NCBI GenBank assembly: GCA_019918135.1 | Contig: WBZZ01003526.1 | Span: 1-22,500 of the forward strand | DNA length: 22,500 bases | Source of the DNA: Paulinella micropora | Taxonomy: Eukaryota; Cercozoa; Imbricatea; Euglyphida; Paulinellidae | Direction of reading: 5' to 3' | Shown: positions 1-8,634 of the stretch, in pieces | How positions within the stretch are numbered: the stretch's first letter is position 1 | How the letters are laid out: each line of letters begins with the position of its first letter | Notes under the pieces: model-generated | What the model was told of the DNA's origin: nothing | Databases searched by the model: none | What the model saw: only the letters and a program-made list of their open reading frames with translations | Program-made: the position numbers and the translations under genes

Positions 1-153
1 GTCTACTGACACCCCCGCAAGGCAGCTCCAAGCCTTCCAGACAGACCACTACTTTCAAAGAAAATATCCTTTGAAAATACTGGCACCGACGGGAATCGAA
101 TTGGCGACAGGTCCCAGATGGTAGACCTTAACCACTGGGCTATCGCGGTGCCA
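1..153 (-). mobile_element. tRNA-derived SINE-like element, cut by the window edge
   Basis: Read on the minus strand, 152 down to 82 folds at its ends like a tRNA: a perfect 7-bp acceptor-type stem (GGCACCG with CGGTGCC) closes 71 nt. A pol III A box (TAGCCCAGTGG, 142-132) and a B box (AATTCGATTCC, 102-92) sit at the usual distance. The T-arm stem does not pair and the central arm has an 8-nt loop, so a working tRNA is unlikely. The body downstream (81-1) contains the hairpin arms TTTCAAAG/CTTTGAAA. I infer a SINE of the tRNA class. Its tail lies outside the window, so family and length are unknown. Confidence 0.6.
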
Positions 154-174
154 GTAATAATAATAATAATAATG

Positions 175-238
<64 letters not shown>

Positions 239-247
239 TAATAATAA
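153..247. repeat. (TAA)n microsatellite
   Basis: About 95 bp of TAA/ATA triplets, interrupted by two TGATAA variants. It abuts the first base of the tRNA-like head of the neighbouring SINE. Confidence 0.95.
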
Positions 248-271
248 AAGATAGGTAGATAGGTAGGTAGG

Positions 272-330
<59 letters not shown>

Positions 331-436
331 ATAGTCTGGGATAGATAAATGATAGATAGATAGAAAGATAGGTAGATAGGTAGGTAGGCAGGTAGGTAGG
401 TAGGTAGGTAGGTTGGTTGGTTGGTTGGTTGGTTGG
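248..436. repeat. Compound tetranucleotide tract (GATA, GGTA, TTGG)
   Basis: A run of AGAT units passes through GGTA units into GGTT units, with one non-repeat interruption near 332-355. The gradual change of unit suggests stepwise point mutation and re-expansion. The reading frames over it are low-complexity Tyr/Leu/Ser/Ile on the minus strand and are not genes. Confidence 0.9.
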
Positions 437-1287
437 ATAATAGTATTGAAAATATGATAAAATTTATTAATAACTTCATTTCACTAAGTTTTTTTTTAGT
501 ACCTGACGGTCACGCCGCCGGCGTTATCCTTACAAGTCGCAACTTGAGCATTATTGAATCATTATTAATATTTATTTTTTTACGTCAATAAAACATTTGC
601 AACTCGTAAAGCCTACTTTAAAGCTAACTTAGTGACTTTTGTCGGTTAAGATCAGAAACTTCTGATATTATTTATTGCAAGCCGGGGTCTATATCCCGGG
701 CCACTCAAACCAAGCACTCTGAGAACAACCTAATCTTCCTCCTCTACAAAAGAGAGGAACCAGTATGGTGCCACCGGAAAATGTAGGAGACTATCAGAGC
801 CAAGCAACAAAAAGGAACTTGAACAGAGCCATTTCTTAATGCCACGGTCCGCCCTAACGATGATAATATTACTGATCCGGCCGTCCGTAAAAAGTAGTTG
901 AGTACACCGGCGGCTTACTTGACAGTCACGGTGTCTTAATATTATCGTTTTCAACCGGCTCAAAGTATATGTAAAAACGGGTATAACCATTTCTTGACTA
1001 GATGTGATAGCTTATCTATATACATCACTGTGTATAGATGTATAAGAAAAGGTCTCATATTTACCAGTACCAGCACAGTACCGTGCCGATAGTATCTGCG
1101 CCTACAATTCCCCCTCCTCGTCTTATACTGGAACCGTACTACGTGACTATTGAATTAATAGTCCGGGGGTAGATTGGTAAATATTGTCGATTGAGAGCTT
1201 CCTCTTCGGATCGGTTTCCTCATGGATGTACTGCTCCTGAGGAGCCACACCATTGAGCAAACACTAGCAGCCCATGAGCCGGAGTCT
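437..1287. other. Intergenic stretch without a supported gene
   Basis: No convincing reading frame is seen. Small inverted repeats are present: ATCAGAA/TTCTGAT with a 2-nt loop at 651-666, and CCGGG...CCCGG near 681-700. An 86-codon minus-strand frame at 730-990 has no coding character. Confidence 0.6.
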
Positions 1288-1545
1288 CGGTCGATCCTTG
1301 TCGTTCAAACTCTACACAGCTCTTTTCACCTTTTTTACAAGAAAAGAGATATGTAAGGCCGAATATCCGACTCAGGCGACTGATCCTTGTCGTTCCGACT
1401 CAGTCTACATAGCTCTGTGAAAGTTCATCTTTCCTAGAAGAAAAAAGCTATGTAAGGCAGAGTAGCTCGGTCGATCCTTGTCGTTCCGACTCTACATAGC
1501 TCTTTATATCTTTCCTAGAATAAAAGAGCTAGGTAGGCCCGAGCA
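1288..1545. repeat. Three tandem ~90-bp hairpin repeats
   Basis: The core GATCCTTGTCGTT recurs at 1293, 1382 and 1473, spacings 89 and 91 bp. Each copy is followed by an inverted repeat of the type CTACATAGCTCTTT ... AAAGAGCTAGGTAG. The third copy pairs about 13 of 15 bases (1492-1506 with 1522-1536), while the first two are partly decayed. Possible roles include LTR remnant, transcription-end signal or a small satellite. The sequence does not decide between them. Confidence 0.7.
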
Positions 1546-1747
1546 TACGGTATCCGTTGGGCTTGGCCCTTCATCCCCGTTGTACGTTGCTCGCATTACA
1601 AAATGCAAATTTGAGTTTGGAGTTTTTCTAGTTCAACTTTCAATTTGAATTTTGAACTATCTCCTCCCCCCTTCTATGGCGCTCTGCCATAGACGTACAA
1701 CGGTATGACCATGTTGCTGTCGTACCATCCCATCGCCTTGTCATTCC

Positions 1748-1930
1748 GTGGTGCCTTTCCGGATCTCCGACACGCAAGTGCTCGTGCCCCTCAAACTTCG
1801 CGAGGTCGAGAGTCCAAAGCACATGCAGCAGCTCTGGTCCACCCTAAGGATCTGTGATCCTGAGATTGTCGAGAAGTTCCCAACTGAGTTGATGAGAGCT
1901 TCTGAACAACCCCGTCCATCGTTGGAATGA
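1748..1930 (+). CDS. Short open frame, possibly a gene remnant
   Basis: Sixty codons starting with GTG, with mixed composition (motif ICDPEIVEKFPTEL) and ending at TGA 1928-1930. The frame has amino-acid variety unlike the neighbouring noise, but no domain is recognisable and there is no ATG. It lies 3' of the hairpin repeats and upstream of the copia-like remnant, so it could be a leftover coding exon or retroelement piece. It could equally be chance. Confidence 0.2.
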   Translation: MVPFRISDTQVLVPLKLREVESPKHMQQLWSTLRICDPEIVEKFPTELMRASEQPRPSLE

Positions 1931-2115
1931 ACGGGCGCTATGCCAGTGTCAAGGGTGCCGTTGGCGTATTAGCCGTTGTTTGTTTGGTTTGGTCATCTGC
2001 AGATATTTTCTTATTGCCACCCGGCTAGTGTCTACTTCGCTGAGGCGAAGGTGTAAGTGTCTAGAAATATATACAACCCACTGATCTGGGTCTGAAAACG
2101 CGTCTATGCTTAGTC
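1931..2115. other. Spacer, nothing recognised
   Basis: No reading frame or repeat stands out between the short plus-strand frame and the convergent minus-strand frame. Confidence 0.5.
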
Positions 2116-2118
2116 GTC

Positions 2119-2626
2119 GGAGCATTCTTGCTCGAGGTAGTCCATAAACTCCTCCTCGCTAGACGGCGATGGTGGTTGCCACCTCCGCTGGTAAGTTGAT
2201 CTCATGGTCTAGGCGTGCCTTCCATGCCTTCGCCCCCGACCACGACAAGTCTTCCCCAACTAACGAATGCTGTGGCGCGATATACCCCATTCCTGGATAG
2301 AGGTCTCTAATGATTCCCCCCATTCGGTATTCGTACGCGTACTGTTGCCGCCAGTACGGCCACTGATGTCGATAGTGGTAGATGAAGTCTAACGGTTGAG
2401 TTCGTTGATGCCATCGACACCCATCGTTTTGAATGATTCTATCCCAACCCAGTTTGTCTTGAGCCCTGAGCCGTCTACCCCATTCCTCGAAACCTTGCAC
2501 TGTGGCGCGGTACGTGTTGGGTACGTTCTCATCAAGGTCGGCCAATTGGTTGGCTATGCGGAATGTCTTTGAGTTGCCGCTCCTCTTCAGCTGGAGGTGA
2601 ATTGACAGGTGCGACAGTGGACACAA
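2119..2626 (-). CDS. Trp/Tyr-rich unknown protein fragment with acidic C-terminus
   Basis: A minus-strand frame runs from 2626 to a stop at 2159. It has well-mixed composition, with a cluster of aromatic residues (IYHYRHQWPYWRQQYAYEY) and a middle portion rich in Trp and Arg. Just past its stop, another minus-strand frame reads PPSPSSEEEFMDYLEQE and ends at TAA 2119-2121. A single indel near 2180 would join the two into a protein with an acidic tail. The 5' end overlaps the first frame of the copia-like remnant on the other strand, so the true start is unclear. I do not recognise the family. It may be a gag-like or host gene fragment. Confidence 0.35.
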
Positions 2627-3071
2627 CTACGGTCGACAACGGAAGTACTAGCTCTGAGAGAAAAGGGGATAGTACGATCGAAGGGGGGCAGAGTGGGAGT
2701 GAGAGAAAGGAGGGAGAGAGAATAACAGCGTATGGAGTGATAGCACCGCATATGGACTTTGAGTCTTTCAGCAATTTACGACCAGTAGAGATATCATGGG
2801 AATCACTTTCAAGAGAGCAGATTCAGTCTGAAAATAGATGAGAATGATTTTAGAACCAAACTCAACATGTGGGCGTTCGCGAGGAAACTTTACAGGAGGC
2901 TGGATGATCCACACGGGTTTCCAGTGCCACCGAAACACTGGCCTCCGTCATGGAGATTGGATGCACCGCTCAATTACATTGTCCCCAGAGAAGAACCGTG
3001 GTACCCCTCTAAGTTGGTTAGGGATAGTGTGTCTTCGTTAGCTTGGCTGCCACACTTTACTGAACCACAGT

Positions 3072-3141
3072 CGACGGTGGGAGAAGGGAAAGTGGAAATG
3101 AGAAGACGACGGTGGGAGAAGGGAAAGTGGAAATGAGAAGA
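3072..3141. repeat. Tandem duplication of a 35-bp unit
   Basis: 3072-3106 is repeated exactly at 3107-3141. Thirty-five is not a multiple of three, so the copy changes the reading frame within the element. The frame used upstream ends in a stop at 3134-3136 inside the second copy. Confidence 0.9.
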
Positions 3142-3221
3142 CTATAGGGGATGTTAGGATTAGGCCAGATACACGTCTAGGAGTTAACTGTGAATTAAAA
3201 GGACTGACTGGCGATCGGTTA

Positions 3222-4367
3222 TTGACTACAAACACATCATCACACCCCACATTGCCCGATGGTCCATGGTACTGGTACATGGACGTTCATTTCTGCTTTA
3301 ACCACGCAACTATTACGGAGATGGACTATTGGAGTCTTAGATTGGGCTTCAACATATACCCGGCGAATTGGCAGGCGATGGTAGGCTTTTGTCAGCTGTG
3401 TGTCACAGTGGGCTACCAACCACCAGGTATTTACCCCGCCGATATGCCACACTCACGCCCTTTACCCCCACGCACATGTGAGTTTTGCGACAAAGGAGAA
3501 ACCTTAATGAGACCCATGCTTAGGTGTCGGGATTGCAACTGGGTGTTCTACTGTTGTAAGAGGCACCAACGGAGCGATTGGAAGGCCCATAGGGAATTCT
3601 GCAAATATGCACAGAATGAAGAGCTCCACCGGCTCACGAGCTTAGTGCAAATGGAATTTTTGCCGCCGTGCGGTATAGGTTCGGTACGTTATGACTATGC
3701 ATTGTTCGCATATCATGGAATGACTAGGTACGAGATTGTGCGGGATGGTCCGGCGGGGGCACGTTACCAACTACCATCCAGGTACAACAATGACAATCTC
3801 GCAACCATATACAAAAAACTGTCTGGATTCCCTACTTACAGGGTAACGAGCGAGCCTGCGATCATGCAAGCTTCGGCTGCTACGAGGCCATCTGATTTTC
3901 AGGAATCGAGGGTACATGCATATGCTAATTTCACAACAACGTTAGTGGACACGACTGTTGGTGTGTGTGACGAGAAGGAGAAAGGACAGACGGCAATCGC
4001 GCTCAGCGTCTCACCGACAGAGATGGTACCAACAATCATCGATTCAGGTTGCAACAGAACACTAATACACACGTCTATACCGATGAGGGATGTATATATG
4101 GGCGAGCCGGTTAATTTGGCCGGAATAACTGAACACACAATGAGGGTGTCATTGAGGGCAAAGGCCACAATCCCCATAGTGACAGCAGGACAGAAACAGG
4201 GTGTCATGACGATAGATGACGCATTAGTGTCGAACAAGACACCATACTCACTACTTTCACCGGGGGTCATGGATCATGGTCATGATTTTGCTACGGTGCT
4301 ACAAGAACAACCAGGCTTTCATACTGCGAGAAGCACTACACATACCAGAGGACAAGATAGTTTGTAG
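3222..4367 (+). CDS. Longest intact frame: MYND finger plus retropepsin-like domain
   Basis: The first listed codon is TTG and the frame is open upstream to about 3120, so this is a segment of a larger product rather than a protein with a known start. Counted from 3222, zinc ligands fit C86, C89, C102, C105, C111, H115, H123 and C127. The MYND pattern usually has Cys at the sixth place, and His here could still bind zinc. MYND fingers are protein-interaction modules. A ~150-residue link follows. Then comes the aspartic protease motif DSG (274-276), with hydrophobic residues before it (PTII), and the region PYSLLSPGVMDHGHDF (341-356). This order matches the start of copia-class pol. The usual DSGAT/DSGCT is DSGCN here. 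Confidence 0.6.
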   Translation: MTTNTSSHPTLPDGPWYWYMDVHFCFNHATITEMDYWSLRLGFNIYPANWQAMVGFCQLCVTVGYQPPGIYPADMPHSRPLPPRTCEFCDKGETLMRPMLRCRDCNWVFYCCKRHQRSDWKAHREFCKYAQNEELHRLTSLVQMEFLPPCGIGSVRYDYALFAYHGMTRYEIVRDGPAGARYQLPSRYNNDNLATIYKKLSGFPTYRVTSEPAIMQASAATRPSDFQESRVHAYANFTTTLVDTTVGVCDEKEKGQTAIALSVSPTEMVPTIIDSGCNRTLIHTSIPMRDVYMGEPVNLAGITEHTMRVSLRAKATIPIVTAGQKQGVMTIDDALVSNKTPYSLLSPGVMDHGHDFATVLQEQPGFHTARSTTHTRGQDSL

Positions 4368-4581
4368 GGGACGAATGATGCCAAATAGACTATATAGGTT
4401 AGACACGAGTGCAGACGTGATGTTAGATCCCAATGTGCGATACAACCCGCATACGGATTTGAATGCGCAAGCAACAGCCAATTTCTCGTTGAAACCCCAA
4501 ACTACTAAAAAACTATTGCGGCTTTAGAATTACACAGGATTGTTATGCCACGCAGGCGTAAAGGCAATGGAGTAATGGGCA

Positions 4582-4842
4582 ATGAAATATGACAGGACAA
4601 TCGCAGCGTCTTCCAACCTGGGCCGCAGAGGATGGCTCCAAACCGACGTGATCCATTGGTTCATACGTGATTTGGAAGCTCGAGCCCGTGCCAATCGATG
4701 CTTCCTCATAGGACCCGCTTTGTCCTGTAATATCCAGACCCAAGGGGAGACACGCGCCGACGTCCTTTACACTGCATTTAAGGGTCAGCCCATGGACCCG
4801 GGATATGAGCACATCCTCATCCCTATCTTCTTCGTCACCTAA
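4582..4842 (+). pseudogene. Ulp1/SENP-like cysteine protease fragment
   Basis: Eighty-six codons with the pattern GWLQTDVIHWFIRDLE near residues 17-32 and YEHILIPIF near residues 74-82. In C48 (Ulp1/SENP, SUMO protease) domains a W-L-x-D-x-x-I-x-x-[FY] helix starts the fold. A strand ending in h-x-h-P-I follows, directly before the catalytic His-Trp. Here the frame stops at that point and satellite DNA begins two bases later, so the catalytic His, Asp and Cys are all missing. Ulp1-like domains occur in both host genes and DNA transposons. The call comes from motif spacing only. Confidence 0.4.
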
Positions 4843-4843
4843 T

Positions 4844-6690
4844 CAGTTTCATCTTCAGCTTTCGACTCCTTTAACTTCTAGATCAACTGCAGTTTCTCTG
4901 CTTGTGCTTTAAATCTTTTTCCTATTAGTGTTTCAGTTGCTGCTTCCCTGACTTCAGCTTCTGTTTTCGATTTGGGTCCTCAACTTCTGTTTCCAATTCA
5001 TCCCTACTCTTCAGTCTCTTCTTCCGATTCACTAAATTTTAGCTTTTGCTGTGGCTTTTCTTAAGCTTAGGTCTTCAGCTTTAGTGTTCTATTTTCTACG
5101 TCAGCTTTCAATTTCTGTTTTCGCACTTCTGCTAAAGCTTCTGATTGCTTCTTTCTGCTTGGGCTTCAGCGTTCTGATTTTCCTCTCAGCCTGTACCTAT
5201 GCTTCTGCGCTGGCTTCTACTTTCTGCTTCTGGCTTTTCTTCAGCTTCCGTTCTGTTTCAGCCTTCGGCTTCGACCCCTGTATCTGCTTCACTTCGTACG
5301 CGTCTTCTGCTGCTTTCTGCTTGAGTCTTCGGATGCTGCTTCAGCTTCGCCTAAACATTTTCAGCTTCAGCTTTCGACTTCTATAGCTTCTCGATCAACT
5401 GCGTGTTTTCTGCTTGGGTCTCGATTCTTTCTCCTTTTCTCCGATTGGAGTTTCAGTTGCTGCATCCCCTACTTCAGCGATTCCGCTTCAGCTTCGTTTT
5501 AGCTTCCTCTTTTGCTTTGATTCAGCTTTGGTTTTCAACTTTGGTTTTCTTTTTTCTGCTTCAACTTTCTTCTTCAGTTTTCACCCTTCTGCTAAGGCTT
5601 CTGCTTTCATCCTTCGGCTTCAACTTCCGCGTTCTGATTCTTCTCTCAGCCTGTATCTCTGCTTCTGCGCTGGCTTCTGCTTTCTTCTCAGCGTTCTGAT
5701 TCTTCTCTCAGCCTGTATCTCTGCTTCTGCGCTGGCTTCTGCTTTCTGCTTCTGTTTCTACTTCAGCTTCAGTTCCGCTTCAGCCTTCGGCTTCGATCCC
5801 TATACCGGCTTCGTTTTGTCTTCTGCTGTTTTCGGCTTGAGTTTTCGGCTTGAGTTTTCGGCTGCGGCTTCAGCTTCACCATTCAGTTTCATCTTCAGCT
5901 TTCGGCTCCTATAGCTTCGCGACCAACTGCGGTTTGTCTGCTTGGGCTTCAAATATTAATCTTTCTTCTATTGATTTCGGTTGCTGCTTCCCTGACTTCA
6001 GCTTCTGTTTTCAATTTGGGCCCTCAGCTTTGCTTCCGTTCTGCTTCAGCATTCGGCTTCGACCCCTGTACCGGTTTCGTTTCCTCTTCGGCTGCTTCCT
6101 GCTTGAGTTTTCAGCTGCGACTTCAGCTTCACCATTGCAGTTTCAGCTTCAGCTTTCGACCTCAGCTTTCATCTTTCGGCTTGAAGTTTGTCTCCAGGTT
6201 TTTGCTTTCTTCTTTCTTGCGTTGGTTTCTGTTTTCACTTAAGTTTTCTACCGGAGCTTTAGCTTTTTTGTCTCGGCTCTCTGCTTCTGCTTGGGCTTCT
6301 GTTTGCATCGCTCTCTGCTTCGGCTTCGGCTTTGACGTTTTTCTATCTTCAGTTTCAGTTTCTGCTTCAGCTCTGCTTCAGCATCAGGCTTTCGGCTCCT
6401 GCTTCTGCTTTCTGCTGCTGCCTGCCTTCAGCTTCGGCACCGCTTTCGATTTGACTTTCAGCTTTCGGCTTCTACTTTGGCTCCTGTGTTTTCTGTTTTC
6501 GGCTTGATTCTTCTACCTGGACTGCAGCCTTCTGCTCTCGGCTCTCTGCTTCTGTTAGCATCGGCTTGGCTTCTGCTTTTGGATTTTGCTCTTTGCTTCT
6601 ATTAGCAGATAATAGTGACATTCAGCTTTCGGGCCTCTGCTTCGGCTTCTGCTTCGGTTTTGGCTTTTGCTTCGGTTTTAGCTTCTTCGC
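4844..6690. repeat. Pyrimidine-rich satellite with ~515-bp higher-order unit
   Basis: The basic unit is a degenerate hexamer family (TTCAGC, TTCTGC, TTCGGC, TTTCGG). Longer landmarks recur. The block around TCTTCAGCTTTCGACT...GATCAACTGC starts at about 4847, 5359 and 5887. The block CAGCGTTCTGATT...GCGCTGGCTTCTGC occurs near 5177, 5631 and 5692. The block TTCAGCCTTCGGCTTCGA occurs near 5256 and 5781, with a near copy (TTCAGCATTCGGCTTCGA) near 6044. These give a higher-order period of 512-528 bp. The overlapping Ser/Phe/Leu-rich frames on the plus strand and Glu/Ala-rich frames on the minus strand follow from the repeat and are not supported as genes. Confidence 0.8.
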
Positions 6691-6693
6691 ACC

Positions 6694-7125
6694 GCAGCAG
6701 ACGCCCCTTCGACGAGTTCGAGTTACTGTTAAGGTTCGCCTCATGAGGGAACTGCATGGTCATGGGGATGGAGGTCACGACAAGGACTGGCACATCATCT
6801 TCAAAGTCTGCTCTCTCTTAAGTGATTTTTCAAACTTGTCTTCCCAGAGGTTTTTCTGGTATGCGGTGGGAGTTGTGTTCAAGGTGGGACGACGCACCAG
6901 GCTAGTTCTTTGCTACCGGCCTTGGACCACGTTCCCCTACCAGCACCCCCTCCTCTCTCTCCCATCTTCCTTCATCGGAGTTCCCCAGCATCGCAGCAGG
7001 CGCCCCGTCGACGAGCTCGAGTTGTGGTTAAGGTCTGCTTCATGAGGTCCGTGGTTCGGCACTGGAGGGATTCCTGCTTCGACCTGGACGAGAGGATACA
7101 GCAGTTCCTGTTCGCAACGGATTAG
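6694..7125 (+). other. Two diverged copies of a coding-like ~57-bp segment
   Basis: Starting at 6694 and again at 6993 (spacing 299 bp), the sequence begins GCAGCAG[AG]CGCCCC and ends TTAAGG...CTTCATGAGG or similar. Translated, both read as QQxPxRRxRVxVKVxxMR, but the two lie in different frames (open frames ending at 7045 and 7125). This suggests a duplicated exon or repeat followed by an indel. Between them lies sequence without a recognised domain. I cannot tell whether either is expressed. Confidence 0.35.
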
Positions 7126-7409
7126 AAGGTTTGCAGAAGGCGCACCCCGGATAGAAATGGCTTATGCCAGCCGGTTACTAGGTTATGTTCCATTTAGAAT
7201 GATTTAGTTCCCTGTGGTTGTTTCTGTTTCCTACTTTCTGTCCTTCCTTTTTCTCTTCTTTATCTACGACGTGCATCTGTGTCTTTTGACAGTTTGCGCA
7301 CAGATCCTAGCGGGCTGCCAGGCCAAATGCTCCCTCAACCATCAAACCCGTTCCGTCGGTGTCCCTGTTGTTGGTGGGAATACTATCTTTTTCATTGTAC
7401 AATCATATT

Positions 7410-7412
<3 letters not shown>
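7126..7412. other. Intergenic, nothing recognised
   Basis: A mixed-composition stretch leading into the poly-A tract. No supported gene or repeat. Confidence 0.5.

Positions 7413-7454
<42 letters not shown>
7413..7454. repeat. Poly-A tract (~41 A)
   Basis: A nearly pure A run followed by GAAAGAAA. On the plus strand it could be the 3' tail of a retroposed copy ending at about 7412. No target-site duplication was recognised, so a simple homopolymer is equally possible. Confidence 0.85.
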
Positions 7455-7456
<2 letters not shown>

Positions 7457-7541
7457 AAGAAATGCTAGTGTCAACAGAGCTTGCAATACAAGCTCGCATC
7501 GAAACTGCTCCAAGACACTGAAAGAACTCACTGCGTGGACC

Positions 7542-7587
7542 TGCAGCCAGTTGGAAGCGTTTGATACCGGTGGTGGGTTCGAATACC
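7542..7587 (+). other. Possible decayed tRNA-like pol III boxes
   Basis: TGCAGCCAGTTGG (7542-7554) resembles an A box and GGTTCGAATACC (7576-7587) resembles a B box. The spacing is about 10 nt shorter than in a normal tRNA and no acceptor stem was found. It could be a damaged SINE head or chance. Confidence 0.25.
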
Positions 7588-7631
7588 GTATCAGAGGGAA
7601 GCAAGTGTGTCGAACGATGTGGACGAGGTGC

Positions 7632-7634
<3 letters not shown>

Positions 7635-7668
<34 letters not shown>

Positions 7669-7708
7669 TGTGTGTTTGTGTGTGTTTGTGTGTGTTACTG
7701 TGTGTGTA
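7635..7708. repeat. (GT)n microsatellite
   Basis: About 70 bp of GT dinucleotides, interrupted by TT at regular intervals in the second half (GTGTGTTT units). Confidence 0.95.
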
Positions 7709-7710
7709 GT

Positions 7711-8587
7711 GTTAACACAATTAATTTTTAAGTCTCTAACAACCTTGTATGGTGTAACGCTGTACGGGAAGCGCTATCAAATTTGTGTTTATGTTGCTGT
7801 TGAAGGTACCACGAGATCGGCAAGCGAACTCTGCAACGCGCAACGAGCCTTTGCAAGCATAACAAGTCCTTCTACTTATCCGCTGGCCGCCTGTCTGGGA
7901 AGTACACCAAAGGGCGTAACTTTGGGATGTCATTTTTTCCCAAATTTTCTAAGGTTTTTGCTGGTTTTTTCAAAACTCTCAGGATACGTGTAGAAACGAT
8001 GCAGATGCTAGGAAAACTTATTAAAACGATATTAAAACATGTTTTTATTAATTTAGACTGACTTTGACTTCACTTCAAAAGCACTCGGGAGGGTCCGGAC
8101 CTGTCTGACATACATATTTTTCGAGTTTTCGTACATGTCAAATCAGCGGGTTTTGACGGCAAATTCAAGGGCGATGCCGGAAAACATGCTTTTAATGTTT
8201 GCAACTATTTACTATTGCAGTCTGAGCTCATTCTAAGAATGTATACGGACTTGGAGCCACGGGCGCCGACTTGCACCAACTCAGCACTGTAGTACACAAG
8301 TACACCCAAGTCAGAGCATAATCGTGCGTCCTCAGCTACAAAACCAGCGTAAAATGGCAGACTTGAGTTGGGCGTGCGTGCTGTCACACAGCGAACGCTA
8401 ACCCAAGTCAAGGCACAGACAAAAAAGTGAAGGCAAAAAGCGGCATGAGCGGCGCTTTTTGTATTTCCACTGGAGCTAAAAAAATAGCAGCGCATTCAAG
8501 AGAGCTAGCTCTTTAGATTTGAACTTGATCTGACTAACAGCCCCCACCATCACATATCCTTCACCGTCGCCTACGTAAACAGACAAA
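7711..8587. other. Intergenic stretch without a supported gene
   Basis: Open frames of up to 96 codons (8205-8495, minus) show no domain or coding bias. No tandem repeat is visible. Confidence 0.5.
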
Positions 8588-8634
8588 ATGTGTGAGGGCA
8601 ACACGCAGCGACCGAGTACCTTTACGAGCGCCGC

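Larger units (their letters stand above)
2563..4590 (+). pseudogene. Ty1/copia-like polyprotein remnant with MYND zinc finger
   Basis: At least four plus-strand frames appear to descend from one polyprotein. 2563-2841 is Ser/Thr/Glu-rich. 2789-3136 is basic and Trp/Pro-rich (ARKLYRRLDDPHGFPVPPKH). 3120-4367 holds a MYND finger (3477-3602) and a copia-type protease with DSG at 4041-4049, a LAGIT segment and the late signature YSLLSPGVMDHGHDF. 4276-4527 continues with a GAG-pre-integrase-like stretch ending in NRLYRLD. Frame changes fall near 2800-2840, 3060-3140 and 4295. Similarity to pre-integrase text (CHAGVKAME) fades out by about 4590. No integrase core, reverse transcriptase, RNase H or paired LTR is present, so the element is truncated as well as frameshifted. 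The domain assignment rests on motif order and spacing. The family's usual CCHC knuckle was not found. Confidence 0.6.

Noticed and set aside
82..152. Functional tRNA gene
   Set aside because: The acceptor stem and boxes are good, but the T stem does not pair and the anticodon loop length is wrong.
3..479. 158-codon minus-strand frame rich in Tyr/Leu/Ser/Ile
   Set aside because: Produced by GATA, GGTA and TAA microsatellites plus a SINE head; not a protein.
5051..6507. Several overlapping Ser/Phe/Leu-rich plus-strand frames, up to 178 codons
   Set aside because: They lie in a pyrimidine satellite; similar frames occur in more than one phase and no domain is present.
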